From Cryobacterium melibiosiphilum (GTDB lineage: Bacteria > Actinomycetota > Actinomycetes > Actinomycetales > Microbacteriaceae), in contig NZ_QZVS01000096.1 of NCBI RefSeq assembly GCF_003602235.1, positions 124,001-188,000 on the forward strand: DNA of 64,000 bases, read 5' to 3'. Numbering within the stretch: the first letter of the stretch is position 1; each line of letters starts with the position of its first letter. Under the pieces are notes generated by a model, which saw only the letters and a list, made by a program, of their open reading frames with translations, searched no databases and had not been told where the DNA came from. Both the position numbers and the translations under genes were made by a program. Of the stretch, positions 14,762-22,037 are shown in pieces.

Positions 14762-15166
14762 GTGCCACTGGTTCGTATCGACGTCAACGTGGGCCGCAGC
14801 CCCGAACAGCTCGGCGGCATCAGCGCCGCCATTCACGGCGCGATCCTCGCCGTCTACGGCATTCCCGAGCGTGATCTGTTCCACATCCTCACCGAGCATC
14901 CCCTGGGCCAGTTGCGCGCGCAGGACGCCGGTCTCGGCTTCGAGCGCACCGACGGCGTTGTCATGATTCAGATCTTCACCCAGGGCGGGCGTGACCAAGC
15001 GGCCAAGAGCGCCCTCTTCGACCGCATCTCGAGCGAACTGGCCGCGGTCAGCGTCGACGGAGCGGATGTCTTCATCGGCTACGTCGAGAACGGCCCCGGC
15101 GACTGGTCCTTCGGCTTCGGCCGTGCCCAGTACGTCACCGGGGAAATCGCGGTCCCCGCCTCCTGA
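14762..15166 (+). CDS. Tautomerase-superfamily protein
   Basis: 134 residues from GTG 14762 with GAGGAG at 14751-14756. Begins MPLVRIDV: after Met removal Pro becomes the N-terminal catalytic base of 4-oxalocrotonate tautomerase-type enzymes. Length fits the fused (about 130-residue) tautomerases built from two beta-alpha-beta units. GDWSFGFGRAQYVTG near the end resembles the conserved end of this group. Substrate unknown. It lies after the microprotein on the same strand (127-bp gap) but has no palindromic operator of its own. Confidence 0.82.
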   Translation: MPLVRIDVNVGRSPEQLGGISAAIHGAILAVYGIPERDLFHILTEHPLGQLRAQDAGLGFERTDGVVMIQIFTQGGRDQAAKSALFDRISSELAAVSVDGADVFIGYVENGPGDWSFGFGRAQYVTGEIAVPAS

Positions 15167-15180
15167 CCTCGCCTCTCGAC

Positions 15181-15340
15181 GCGCCCGTTCTTGCCGGGGT
15201 CCAGCGAGCGCACTCCCGTCCCGCTGGTTGAGCCGCGCCCGTTCTTGCCGGGGTCGAGCGAGCGCACTCCCGTCCCGCTGGTTGAGCCGCGCCCGTTCTT
15301 GGCGCGGTCGAAACCAAGTGAGCCGACCTCCGGATCGCGG
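15181..15340. repeat. 54-bp tandem repeat inside GGTTGAGC/GGTCGAAACC element
   Basis: A 54-bp unit beginning GCGCCCGTTCTTGCCGGGGT runs at 15181-15234 and 15235-15288 with one mismatch seen, and a third partial copy starts at 15289. Each unit ends CCGCTGGTTGAGCC. The tail GGTCGAAACCAAGTGAGCCGA (15307 on) matches the interspersed repeats at 34.9 and 40.3 kb. Fills the gap between the convergent tautomerase and SGNH genes. Confidence 0.85.
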
Positions 15341-15348
15341 GAGGGCCG

Positions 15349-16176
15349 TTAGTGCTCGTGCACCGGCAGCAGCTCGGGCCGCTTGGCCGTGCGGCCGTCG
15401 CCGCTCGAACGTCCGGTCAGTCGGCGGCCGATCCAGGGCAGCACGTGGGTGCGATAGTAGTGTTCGCCCTGCACGCGCGCCGCGACCGGGGCAGCGGATG
15501 TGTCGGCGCCGGCGCCCGAAGAAATCGCCGGGTCCCAGTCGGCGGGAACGGGCACGTCGAGTGCCCGCAGTACGTTCTCGGCGACGCGGGTGTGGCCGCG
15601 GGCATTCAGGTGCAGCCGGTCGGACGACCAGTACTCGGGCTTGGCCAGGGTGATGTCTCGCCAGTTGTCGACGAAGGTGACGCCGGGGCCCGTGAACGTG
15701 GCGCGGCAGGCATCCGCCAGGCGATCGCCGCGGCGCTGGATCAGCGCGCCCATCGGCAGGTGCCGGGTGGGGTCTCCGCCGGTCAGCATCAGAACGTGGG
15801 CACCCTGCGCGGTGGCACGCTGCACGACCGTGTCGAGCAGGGCCACGATCGCGGCGTTCTCGACCCGCGGGCGCATGACGTCGTTTCCGCCGCCGCAGAT
15901 CGACAGCAGCGTGGGCGCAAGGGCGAGCGCCGGCTCGAGCTGCTGCGACACGATCGGGCCGAGCAGCTTGCCGCGGATGGCGAGGTTCGCGTAGCGCACG
16001 CCGGGCGCGGCATCCGCGGCGCCCGCATCCGCTCTCGCGGAGGGGATGGCGGCCGCGAGGGCGAGGGCGACGAGGTCGGCCCAGCCGCGCTGGGTGCCGT
16101 CGGGGAGGTCGTCGCCGACGCCCTCGGTGAAGCTGTCGCCGAGGGCGACGTATCTGTCAAACCTGCCGTCCTGCAT
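15349..16176 (-). CDS. SGNH/GDSL-family hydrolase
   Basis: 275 residues. Block I VALGDSFTEGVGDD has the catalytic Ser15; GGGNDV holds the block III Asn; SSDRLHLNARGH holds the catalytic Asp186 and His189 (block V). No signal peptide, so cytoplasmic. The N-terminal half resembles the lysophospholipase/esterase branch found throughout actinobacteria. Natural ester substrate is unknown. Follows the HEAT-repeat gene on the same strand with a 37-bp gap. Confidence 0.88.
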   Translation of the reverse strand: MQDGRFDRYVALGDSFTEGVGDDLPDGTQRGWADLVALALAAAIPSARADAGAADAAPGVRYANLAIRGKLLGPIVSQQLEPALALAPTLLSICGGGNDVMRPRVENAAIVALLDTVVQRATAQGAHVLMLTGGDPTRHLPMGALIQRRGDRLADACRATFTGPGVTFVDNWRDITLAKPEYWSSDRLHLNARGHTRVAENVLRALDVPVPADWDPAISSGAGADTSAAPVAARVQGEHYYRTHVLPWIGRRLTGRSSGDGRTAKRPELLPVHEH

Positions 16177-16213
16177 CCGTTCCCCTGACGATTGCGTGCG
16201 CGGTTGTTCCGAG

Positions 16214-16768
16214 CTATTCCTTCGGCAGGCCGAGGCGCTTCGCGATGGCGTCGCGGGCCTGCTGGGCCGCGCGGCGCACCTCTTTGTCGGGGTCGCGCAG
16301 GCGCACGGCGATGGTGTCGAAGTTCTCGGGCGTGCCCTGGGCGGCGAGTGCGTGCAGCGCCGCAGCGCGCACGCGCGGGGTCTCGTCGGTGGTCAGGCGC
16401 ACGAGCTTGGGCACGGTCTGCAGATCGCGCAGCAGCACGACCTTGGCGCACATCTCGCGCACGCGCCAGGACTCGTTGTTCAGGCCGACCACGATGTAGG
16501 GCGCGGCGGCTTCGCTCCAGATGTGCAGGAATGCGCGGGCGCCCCACAGCTCGGGCCAGTACAGCGCGGGCGCGCCATCGAGAATGCCGAGGGCGTGGCG
16601 TCCGCCGGCGTACATGAGAAAGTCCTTGCCGGCGTTCTTGCCGCGCAGCAGGGCGATGGAGTTGTCGACGACGACGGTCTCGCCGTAGTGCGCGACGGCG
16701 GCGTGCAGGCGCTCAGCCGTGGGCAGGTCGATCGGAAGGTCGGGGTGCGGAGTCAGTTTGTTATGCAT
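16214..16768 (-). CDS. HEAT-repeat protein
   Basis: 184 residues. The C-terminal half (about 85-180) has three helical HEAT/PBS-type repeats (ESWRVREMCAKVVLL, TPRVRAAALHALAAQG, DKEVRRAAQQARDAIAKR). The N-terminal half has no recognisable fold but conserved-looking LYWPELWGARAFLHIW. HEAT repeats usually bind other proteins; partner unknown. Start ATG 16768 has no strong ribosome binding site. Upstream of the SGNH hydrolase on the same strand. Confidence 0.72.
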   Translation of the reverse strand: MHNKLTPHPDLPIDLPTAERLHAAVAHYGETVVVDNSIALLRGKNAGKDFLMYAGGRHALGILDGAPALYWPELWGARAFLHIWSEAAAPYIVVGLNNESWRVREMCAKVVLLRDLQTVPKLVRLTTDETPRVRAAALHALAAQGTPENFDTIAVRLRDPDKEVRRAAQQARDAIAKRLGLPKE

Positions 16769-16833
16769 AGCAGTACCAAACTACCGCGCGGGCCTGTGAA
16801 GCCCGCTGTTCAGGCGATAACTCGCGGCCTGCG

Positions 16834-16922
16834 GTAGCGAAAGGAGGACGATTTGACCCGATGTCGGCACCGGGAGGACGATTTGGGCCTCTGCGAGGGC
16901 ACGATCCTCCTTTCGCGACGGG
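16834..16922 (+). repeat. 93-bp triad element C (two direct, one inverted unit)
   Basis: GGAGGACGATTTG at 16843-16855 and 16873-16885, exactly 30 bp apart, then the inverted copy at 16905-16916. The outer arms GCGAAAGGAGGA (16837-16848) and TCCTCCTTTCGC (16905-16916) pair perfectly over 12 bp. Highly similar to element B (shared GGGAGGAxGA.TT and ATCCTCCTTTCGCG). It lies just beyond the stop of the leftward GNAT gene, upstream of the HEAT gene. Confidence 0.8.
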
Positions 16923-17399
16923 TCAGACGGCGAGGGGGCGCGCGGCGGGCGCGAGCTCGAGTTCGAAGCCGAAGGCGCTGTCGTAGATGCCGTAGTTTCC
17001 GATGTCGGCATAGCCGAGGCCGCGGTACAGGGCCAGGGCCTCGGGCTGGGCGTAGCCGGTTTCGAGGCGTACCCGCAGGTAGCCGAGCTCGACCGCGATC
17101 GCTTCGAGGGCGTGCAGCACCGTGCTGGCGTGGCCCTGGCGGCGGAAATCGGGGTTGGTCCACATGCGCTTGACCTCGGCGGTTCCGGGCGCATAACAGC
17201 GGATGCCGCCCCCGGCCACCGAGATCCCCTCGTGCACCAGCACCACGAAGGCCCCGACGGGAGGGTCGAACTCTTCGGCGGCGACGTCATAGGCCGAGTC
17301 GCCGGAGCCGTCGCCATAGCGGGCGTCGTACTCTCGGTGCAGGTCGGCGAGCAGGGGGACAACTTCGGGGTCGCTCAGACGAACGCGTACGATTTTCAC
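16923..17399 (-). CDS. GNAT-family N-acetyltransferase
   Basis: 158 residues, a single GNAT domain. Acetyl-CoA pyrophosphate loop at RRQGHASTVLHALE (about 92-105), preceded by the strand AEVKRMWTNPDF, and the family's final GLGYADIGNYG. It transfers acetyl from acetyl-CoA to an amine, target unknown. Monocistronic by appearance. It is divergent from the hadA-like gene with an 81-bp gap that carries a likely leaderless promoter for the latter. Confidence 0.88.
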   Translation of the reverse strand: MKIVRVRLSDPEVVPLLADLHREYDARYGDGSGDSAYDVAAEEFDPPVGAFVVLVHEGISVAGGGIRCYAPGTAEVKRMWTNPDFRRQGHASTVLHALEAIAVELGYLRVRLETGYAQPEALALYRGLGYADIGNYGIYDSAFGFELELAPAARPLAV

Positions 17400-17468
17400 T
17401 CGGGATAGTCTGCCGTATGCGGCTGGGAGAACGGTGGTGGGGCATCCGTCACCGTCGCAGTCACCGCG

Positions 17469-17474
17469 TAAACT
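17469..17474 (+). promoter_or_regulatory. -10 box for a leaderless hadA-like transcript
   Basis: TAAACT ends six bases before GTG 17481, which itself has no upstream Shine-Dalgarno sequence. That distance places the transcription start at or next to the start codon, the usual layout of leaderless actinobacterial genes. Confidence 0.55.
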
Positions 17475-17480
17475 GGCGCG

Positions 17481-17927
17481 GTGTCAGTAAACCCCGAACT
17501 TCAGGGGCGGGTCTTCCCGCCGGTGCCGCCGTATCTCGTGGGCCGGGAGAAGGTGCGCGAGTTCTCGCGGGCCGTCTTCGCGACCAACCCGATCAACTTC
17601 GATGCGGATGCCGCCCGCGCGGCCGGCCACGCCGACGTCGTGGCCCCGCCGACCTTCGCCGTCGTGGTGCAGGAGGCGACCCTCGCGCAGCTGCTCGCCG
17701 AACCCGACGCCGGCATCGACTTCACCCGGGTGGTGCACGGCGACCAGCGTTTCACCTACAGCCGCCCCATCGTCGCTGGCGACGAGCTCACCGCGACCCT
17801 GTCAGTGTCGAGCATCAAGACCCTCGGCGGCCACGCCATGGTCACCGCCGAGTCCCGCGTGGTCGATGCGACCGGCGCGCACGTCGTGACCGCGATATCC
17901 ACTCTTGTTGTTCGGGGAGACGAATGA
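17481..17927 (+). CDS. MaoC-type dehydratase, N-terminal (HadA-like) subunit
   Basis: 148 residues. YLVGREKVREFSRAVFATNPINFDADAARAAGHADVVAPPTFA is the opening of the FAS1-DH/MaoC N-terminal hot-dog domain, as in mycobacterial HadA. Together with the next gene it probably forms a heterodimeric (R)-3-hydroxyacyl-ACP/CoA dehydratase, this subunit shaping the acyl channel. The next start overlaps its stop (ATGA). In many actinobacteria the same pair precedes murB, as here. Real substrate in a family lacking mycolic acids is unclear. Confidence 0.85.
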   Translation: MSVNPELQGRVFPPVPPYLVGREKVREFSRAVFATNPINFDADAARAAGHADVVAPPTFAVVVQEATLAQLLAEPDAGIDFTRVVHGDQRFTYSRPIVAGDELTATLSVSSIKTLGGHAMVTAESRVVDATGAHVVTAISTLVVRGDE

Positions 17928-18385
17928 GCCAGACCGTGACGACCCCGAACTTGTCCACGCTGACCGTCGGCGAGGTCGTCGCCAGCCGGGAATTCGCGCT
18001 GACCCGGGATTCCCTCGTTCGCTACGCAGGGGCATCCGGTGACTTCAACCCGATCCACTACCGCGACGAGGTCGCCGTGTCAGTCGGCCTGCCCGGTGTG
18101 CTCGCCCACGGCATGCTGACCATGGGGCTGGCGGTGCAGCCGGTCGTCGACTGGGCCGGCGACCCCGCCCGTGTTGTGGACTACCAGGTGCGTTTCACCC
18201 GCCCCGTGCTCGTCGACGGCGTGACCGGCGCACTCGTCACCGTCACCGCGAAGGTCGGCGCTCTCAACGCCGAGGCGCAGATCGTGCGGATCGACCTCAC
18301 GGTCACCTTCAACGAGCAGACCGTCCTCGGCAAGGCGCAGGCCCGTGTGAGCCTGGCTGTGGCCCCCGTCAGCGTGGTGGCGTAG
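17924..18385 (+). CDS. MaoC-type dehydratase, catalytic (HadB-like) subunit
   Basis: 153 residues, ATG overlapping the preceding stop by four bases. Hot-dog hydratase with YAGASGDFNPIHYRDEVA (about 40-57), which carries the catalytic Asp and His of the hydratase 2 motif, and GVLAHGMLTMGL (about 66-77). Partner of the HadA-like subunit. Adds or removes water across 3-hydroxyacyl/enoyl thioesters. Four bases separate it from murB, so the three genes form one operon. Confidence 0.88.
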   Translation: MSQTVTTPNLSTLTVGEVVASREFALTRDSLVRYAGASGDFNPIHYRDEVAVSVGLPGVLAHGMLTMGLAVQPVVDWAGDPARVVDYQVRFTRPVLVDGVTGALVTVTAKVGALNAEAQIVRIDLTVTFNEQTVLGKAQARVSLAVAPVSVVA

Positions 18386-18389
18386 CCCG

Positions 18390-19550
18390 ATGCCGATGAT
18401 CGAACCCGTTGCGCTGAGCACGCTCACCACCTTTCGCGTCGGCGGCGTTCCGGCCGCGATGGTCGCCTCGCAGACCGAGCAGGAGCTCGTCGATGAGGCC
18501 CTCGTGGTCTGGAGCCTCGACGAAGACTGGATGCTGCTCGCCGGCGGCTCCAACACCGTCGCCGGCGACGAGGGTTTCGAGGGAACCGTGATCCGCATCG
18601 TGACGCGCGGCATCGAACGCCTCGATGCCACCCAGACAGCGGATGCGTCGGCGCCCGACACCGTGCTGCTGCGCGTGCAGGCCGGCGAGCCCTGGGATGA
18701 GCTCGTTGCCTACACGGTCGCCCAGGGCTGGGCCGGCATCGAAGCGCTCTCCGGCATCCCGGGCAGCTGCGGCGCCGCGCCCGTGCAGAACATCGGCGCT
18801 TACGGCCAGGAGCTGGCCGACAGCCTCGTCGCGATCAGCTTTCTCGACTACGAGACGGGCGAGGTGGTGCGCCTGACAGCGGATGCCCTCGGCCTCGACT
18901 ACCGCACGTCGGCGCTGAAGCGCGGCCTGCGCGGCATCGTGCTGGCAATCGAGCTGGAGCTTCACGACACCGAGCGGGAGGCATCCGTCGTGGGTGCCGT
19001 GCTCGGGCAGCCGATTCACTATGGGCAGCTGGCCGGGGCGCTCGGCGTGCAGGTCGGGGACCGGGTGGCGCTGTCGACGGTGCGCGAGACCGTGCTCGCA
19101 CTGCGAGCCGCCAAGGGCATGGTGCTCGATGCGGCCGACTCCGACACCTGGAGCGCCGGGTCGTTCTTCACGAACCCGATCGTCTCCGAGAACTTTGCCC
19201 GCTCGCTGCCGACCGCGCTGCCGCGCTGGCCGCTCGCGGTCGAGGTGCCCGACCGGGTCATCCCGCTCGACGATTACTTCGGCGTCGGGCCGGTTCCGGG
19301 AATCGACCAGGTGCAGCTCGTGAAGCTGAGCGCCGCGTGGCTGATCGAGAACGCCGGCATTCGCCGCGGGTTCTCACTGCCGGGCTCGCAGGCCGCGGTG
19401 TCGAGCAAGCACACGCTCGCCCTCACCAACCGGGGCGGGGCATCCGCCGAGCAGATCGCGGAGCTCGCCCGCTACGTGCTGGGCCGGGTGCAGGCCGATT
19501 TCGGCATCAACCTGCAGCCCGAGCCTGTCCTGGTAGGCCTGACCCTGTAG
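18390..19550 (+). CDS. murB: UDP-N-acetylenolpyruvoylglucosamine reductase
   Basis: 386 residues. FAD-binding PP-type domain: LTTFRVGG (about 11-18), LLAGGSNTV, GIPGSCGAAPVQNIGAYGQEL. Catalytic residues of MurB are visible: Ser in SAGSFFTNP (about 252), the Glu in the C-terminal QPEPVLVG (378) and the family's Tyr-loop region after PRWP. Catalyses the NADPH-dependent second step of UDP-MurNAc synthesis in the cytoplasm. Longer than E. coli MurB, with an actinobacterial-type insertion. Last gene of the hadA-hadB-murB operon; a strong hairpin follows 25 bp after the stop. Confidence 0.96.
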   Translation: MPMIEPVALSTLTTFRVGGVPAAMVASQTEQELVDEALVVWSLDEDWMLLAGGSNTVAGDEGFEGTVIRIVTRGIERLDATQTADASAPDTVLLRVQAGEPWDELVAYTVAQGWAGIEALSGIPGSCGAAPVQNIGAYGQELADSLVAISFLDYETGEVVRLTADALGLDYRTSALKRGLRGIVLAIELELHDTEREASVVGAVLGQPIHYGQLAGALGVQVGDRVALSTVRETVLALRAAKGMVLDAADSDTWSAGSFFTNPIVSENFARSLPTALPRWPLAVEVPDRVIPLDDYFGVGPVPGIDQVQLVKLSAAWLIENAGIRRGFSLPGSQAAVSSKHTLALTNRGGASAEQIAELARYVLGRVQADFGINLQPEPVLVGLTL

Positions 19551-19574
19551 CTCCGGAGGCGGCGATGGGGCGAT

Positions 19575-19604
19575 CTGTGACACCTCGTGAGCGAGGTGTC
19601 ACAG
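19575..19604 (+). terminator. 13-bp perfect hairpin after murB
   Basis: CTGTGACACCTCG (19575-19587), loop TGAG, CGAGGTGTCACAG (19592-19604). No T-tract follows, so it may be an mRNA 3'-end stabiliser or a Rho-type end rather than an intrinsic terminator. Confidence 0.6.
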
Positions 19605-19609
19605 AGTGG

Positions 19610-19649
19610 TTGCGGGTTGCGGGTTGCGGGTTGCGGGTTGCGGGTTGCG
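19610..19649. repeat. Heptanucleotide tandem repeat
   Basis: TTGCGGG repeated five times without error (19610-19644) plus a partial sixth. Such short tandem tracts slip during replication, so length variation between strains is expected. Confidence 0.92.
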
Positions 19650-19684
19650 CCGGGCCGTTCGCGGCCGTGCCGCCTGCCAGACGC

Positions 19685-19786
19685 CGGGCAAGGGGCCATT
19701 TTTGGCTTTTCGCTCACGAGAAGCCAGAAACCGCCCCATGAGGCGAAGAGCCACGACGCGAAACGCCAAAATCTGCCCCTTGGGTT
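19685..19786 (-). repeat. Triad element E (longer 2+1 form)
   Basis: Inverted unit CAAGGGGCCATTTTTGGC (19689-19706) faces two direct units, AAGCCAGAAACCGCCCCATG (19721-19740) and ACGCCAAAATCTGCCCCTTG (19763-19782), 42 bp apart. Outer arms pair over 18 bp with two mismatches. The last unit is nearly identical to the repeat at 1080-1097. Between the convergent murB and a leftward membrane protein. Confidence 0.7.
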
Positions 19787-19800
19787 CGAGGTAGGACCAA

Positions 19801-20334
19801 TCAGTCGGTGCGGCGGGTGGCGGCGGCGATGCCCGCGATCACGAGCACGAGGCCCACGCCGATCACGGCGGCGAGCAGCCACAGGGTCGGGTCGAGCGTG
19901 CCCGGGAACAGGGTCCACGCGGCCATGAACACCGCGAACCCGAGCAGCAGGGCTCCCCAGAGGATCGTCGCGAAGCGCGGCCGATGGCGAGCGGATGCCG
20001 CAGGCTGCTCCCACGCGAAGGGTGCGGCGGGCGGCGTGGCCGCGGCGGGCGCTGTGGCCGGTGCCTCTGCGCTGGTGGTCGCCGTCGCGGTTGTTTCGGT
20101 GGCGGCCGAGGCCGCCGCCGGGGGAGTGAGCGTCGGCGTGGATGAGCCGGTCGGGCCGGTCGGGCCGGTCTCACGCGCGAATAGCTCGGGAAGTACCAGC
20201 GTGGGTCCGGTCAGTGGCCGGGTCTCGGTGGAGTCCGTCGACGGTGCCTCCGTAGAGGGTGTCTCCGCGGACTGTTCCGGGGCGGTGTCGGGAGTCGGGC
20301 GAGCCGGGTTTGGAGTGTTGGTGGGGTTGGACAT
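19801..20334 (-). CDS. Two-TM protein with Thr/Ala/Pro-rich N-terminus
   Basis: 177 residues; TAGGAGCC before ATG 20334. Residues 1-115 are low-complexity (Thr, Ala, Pro, Glu), with no fold visible. Two membrane helices follow (about 124-142, FATILWGALLLGFAVFMAAW, and 152-170, WLLAAVIGVGLVLVIAGI) and a basic end RRTD. It starts 8 bp after the PspC/toastrack stop on the same strand, so it probably belongs to that envelope-stress unit. Function unknown; similar small tail proteins often accompany PspC operons in actinobacteria. Confidence 0.75.
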   Translation of the reverse strand: MSNPTNTPNPARPTPDTAPEQSAETPSTEAPSTDSTETRPLTGPTLVLPELFARETGPTGPTGSSTPTLTPPAAASAATETTATATTSAEAPATAPAAATPPAAPFAWEQPAASARHRPRFATILWGALLLGFAVFMAAWTLFPGTLDPTLWLLAAVIGVGLVLVIAGIAAATRRTD

Positions 20335-20342
20335 GACGGCTC

Positions 20343-21914
20343 CTAGCGGGCTTCGATGACGTCGACCTGGCCGATGAGCGACCAGACGCGGATGACGGGA
20401 ATGGGAACGTCGTACTCGGCGTCATCCGCTGAGAATGTGCGGGAATCGTGCAGGAACACGCCACCGCGGTCGACGGTGTCCGCGTCGGCGGACCCAGAGC
20501 CGAAATTAGCGCCCGCGGCGTAGTCGACGGCTCCGATGAAGGTGTTGGTCTCGACCCGGATGGCGGTGTTGCTCGGCAGTTCGAGCTGGGTGACGCCGAG
20601 GCCGACCCAGACGTCGATGACGCGGCCCGCGACGTCGTCGGCATTGCGGGTGTCGGCGAGGGCGCGCAGGTCGACGGTGGCCTCACCGGCGATCATCGCG
20701 TAGCCGGGCACGGTTTCGTTCCCGAAGTCGGTCGACGAGCCGGTGGCCTCGGCGCGCCAGCCGGAGCCGCCGAAGGCCGAGAACTGGGTGCCGGCCGGAA
20801 TCACACCGACGACGAGCAGGGCGACCGCGGCGAGAAAGGCGAAGCCGCCCATGGCGCCGCTGACCCGGCCGCGAATGCCCGACACGATGATGCCGAGGGC
20901 GAGCACTCCGAGGCCGACTGCGAGCCCGATCACGAGCGCGTCCGGTGACCAGGTGCCGCCGGAGAAGACGACCGCGGTCGTGGCGGCGGCGAGCAGGGCG
21001 ATGCCGAGCACGATGGCGGTGAAGCCGGCGCCCGGGTTGCGGCGGCGGTAGCGGGCCGCTTCCTTCAGCCGGCGGGCCTCGCGCTGGGCACTGTGCTTTT
21101 CGGTCAGGGCGTCCCAGGAGCTTCTATCGGTGATGGGCGGGGTCGCCGTAGCGCCCGGTGCGGCGTACGCCGAACCGACAGAGGACGATCCGCCATAGCC
21201 GGAGGAGGTCGTGCCGGTGCCCGCACTGCTCGTCGGCGCTGCGTCTGCGGGGGCGAAACTGCTCGCGGTCGGGCGGGCCGGGGCATCCGCTGCCGAAGGA
21301 CCCGACGGCGCACCGGGCGTCGCGGGGGGCTGCGGCGCGGAGCCGTAGCCCGAGGCGGGCGGCGTGGGTCCGGGCCGGAAGGTGGAGGCGGGCAGGTGGC
21401 GCAGCAGAACGACCACGAGCCAGATGACGCCGGCCGTGAGCAGCAGGGCCCAGCCGACCGAGAACGTCGTGGCGAGCCAGTCCGGAAGACCCCAGGCACC
21501 GGGCATGCCGTTCCACCAGAATCCGCGGAAGGCCGGCACGATGGTGAAGAACAGCAGGGCGCCAATGGCGATCATCGCCGGTTCGAAGCGCTTGCGAAAG
21601 GCCTCTTCGAGGTAGATGCGACCCTCGGAGTTGGGGATGAGTGCCCAGCCGATGGCGTACGCGAACACGAGCGGGCCGCCGAGAATCGCGATGACGATGG
21701 CGATGCCGCGCACGATCAGCGGGTCGAGCCCGGTGCGGGCGGCGATGCTGCCGCAGACACCGGCGATCCAGCGGTCGGAGCCGCGCGTGAGGCCGGAGGC
21801 TCGGATCCAGTCGAAGAATCGGGCGAGTTGGTAGCTCGCGCTGCCGGTGCGGTTGGTGTTGCCGCTGCTGGGCGGCGGCGGGGTGCCTGCAGGATCGTAC
21901 GGTGTCTCGGTCAT
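20343..21914 (-). CDS. PspC-domain membrane protein with toastrack-like C-terminus
   Basis: 523 residues. N-terminal PspC domain (SGLTRGSDRWIAGVCGSIAARTGLDPLIVRGIAIVIAIL, about 40-78) with its membrane hairpin, more helices near 115-170, a Pro/Ala/Ser linker, four helices around 300-370, then a soluble beta-rich end with ATVDLRALAD, VGVTQLELPSN and GAVDYAAG. The latter pattern resembles the LiaF/YvqF (toastrack) domain. Such proteins restrain a neighbouring histidine kinase until envelope stress. It is divergent from exactly such a kinase (123-bp gap), which also carries a PspC domain. Confidence 0.82.
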   Translation of the reverse strand: MTETPYDPAGTPPPPSSGNTNRTGSASYQLARFFDWIRASGLTRGSDRWIAGVCGSIAARTGLDPLIVRGIAIVIAILGGPLVFAYAIGWALIPNSEGRIYLEEAFRKRFEPAMIAIGALLFFTIVPAFRGFWWNGMPGAWGLPDWLATTFSVGWALLLTAGVIWLVVVLLRHLPASTFRPGPTPPASGYGSAPQPPATPGAPSGPSAADAPARPTASSFAPADAAPTSSAGTGTTSSGYGGSSSVGSAYAAPGATATPPITDRSSWDALTEKHSAQREARRLKEAARYRRRNPGAGFTAIVLGIALLAAATTAVVFSGGTWSPDALVIGLAVGLGVLALGIIVSGIRGRVSGAMGGFAFLAAVALLVVGVIPAGTQFSAFGGSGWRAEATGSSTDFGNETVPGYAMIAGEATVDLRALADTRNADDVAGRVIDVWVGLGVTQLELPSNTAIRVETNTFIGAVDYAAGANFGSGSADADTVDRGGVFLHDSRTFSADDAEYDVPIPVIRVWSLIGQVDVIEAR

Positions 21915-22037
21915 GGTTCAAGCTTCCCAGCGGGCACGGCGCACGGCCATGGGGGATCACCCTGACTGAACCCTGAGATCGCGCGCGAAGCCCGGTGAAT
22001 AGGTCAGCGTGTCGGCGGGTCGTGCTTGGATAAGACC

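Noticed and set aside
5623-17480. Genomic island integrated at tRNA-Met
   Set aside because: The 12-kb block follows a tRNA, but there is no integrase, no duplicated tRNA 3' end and no clear composition shift.
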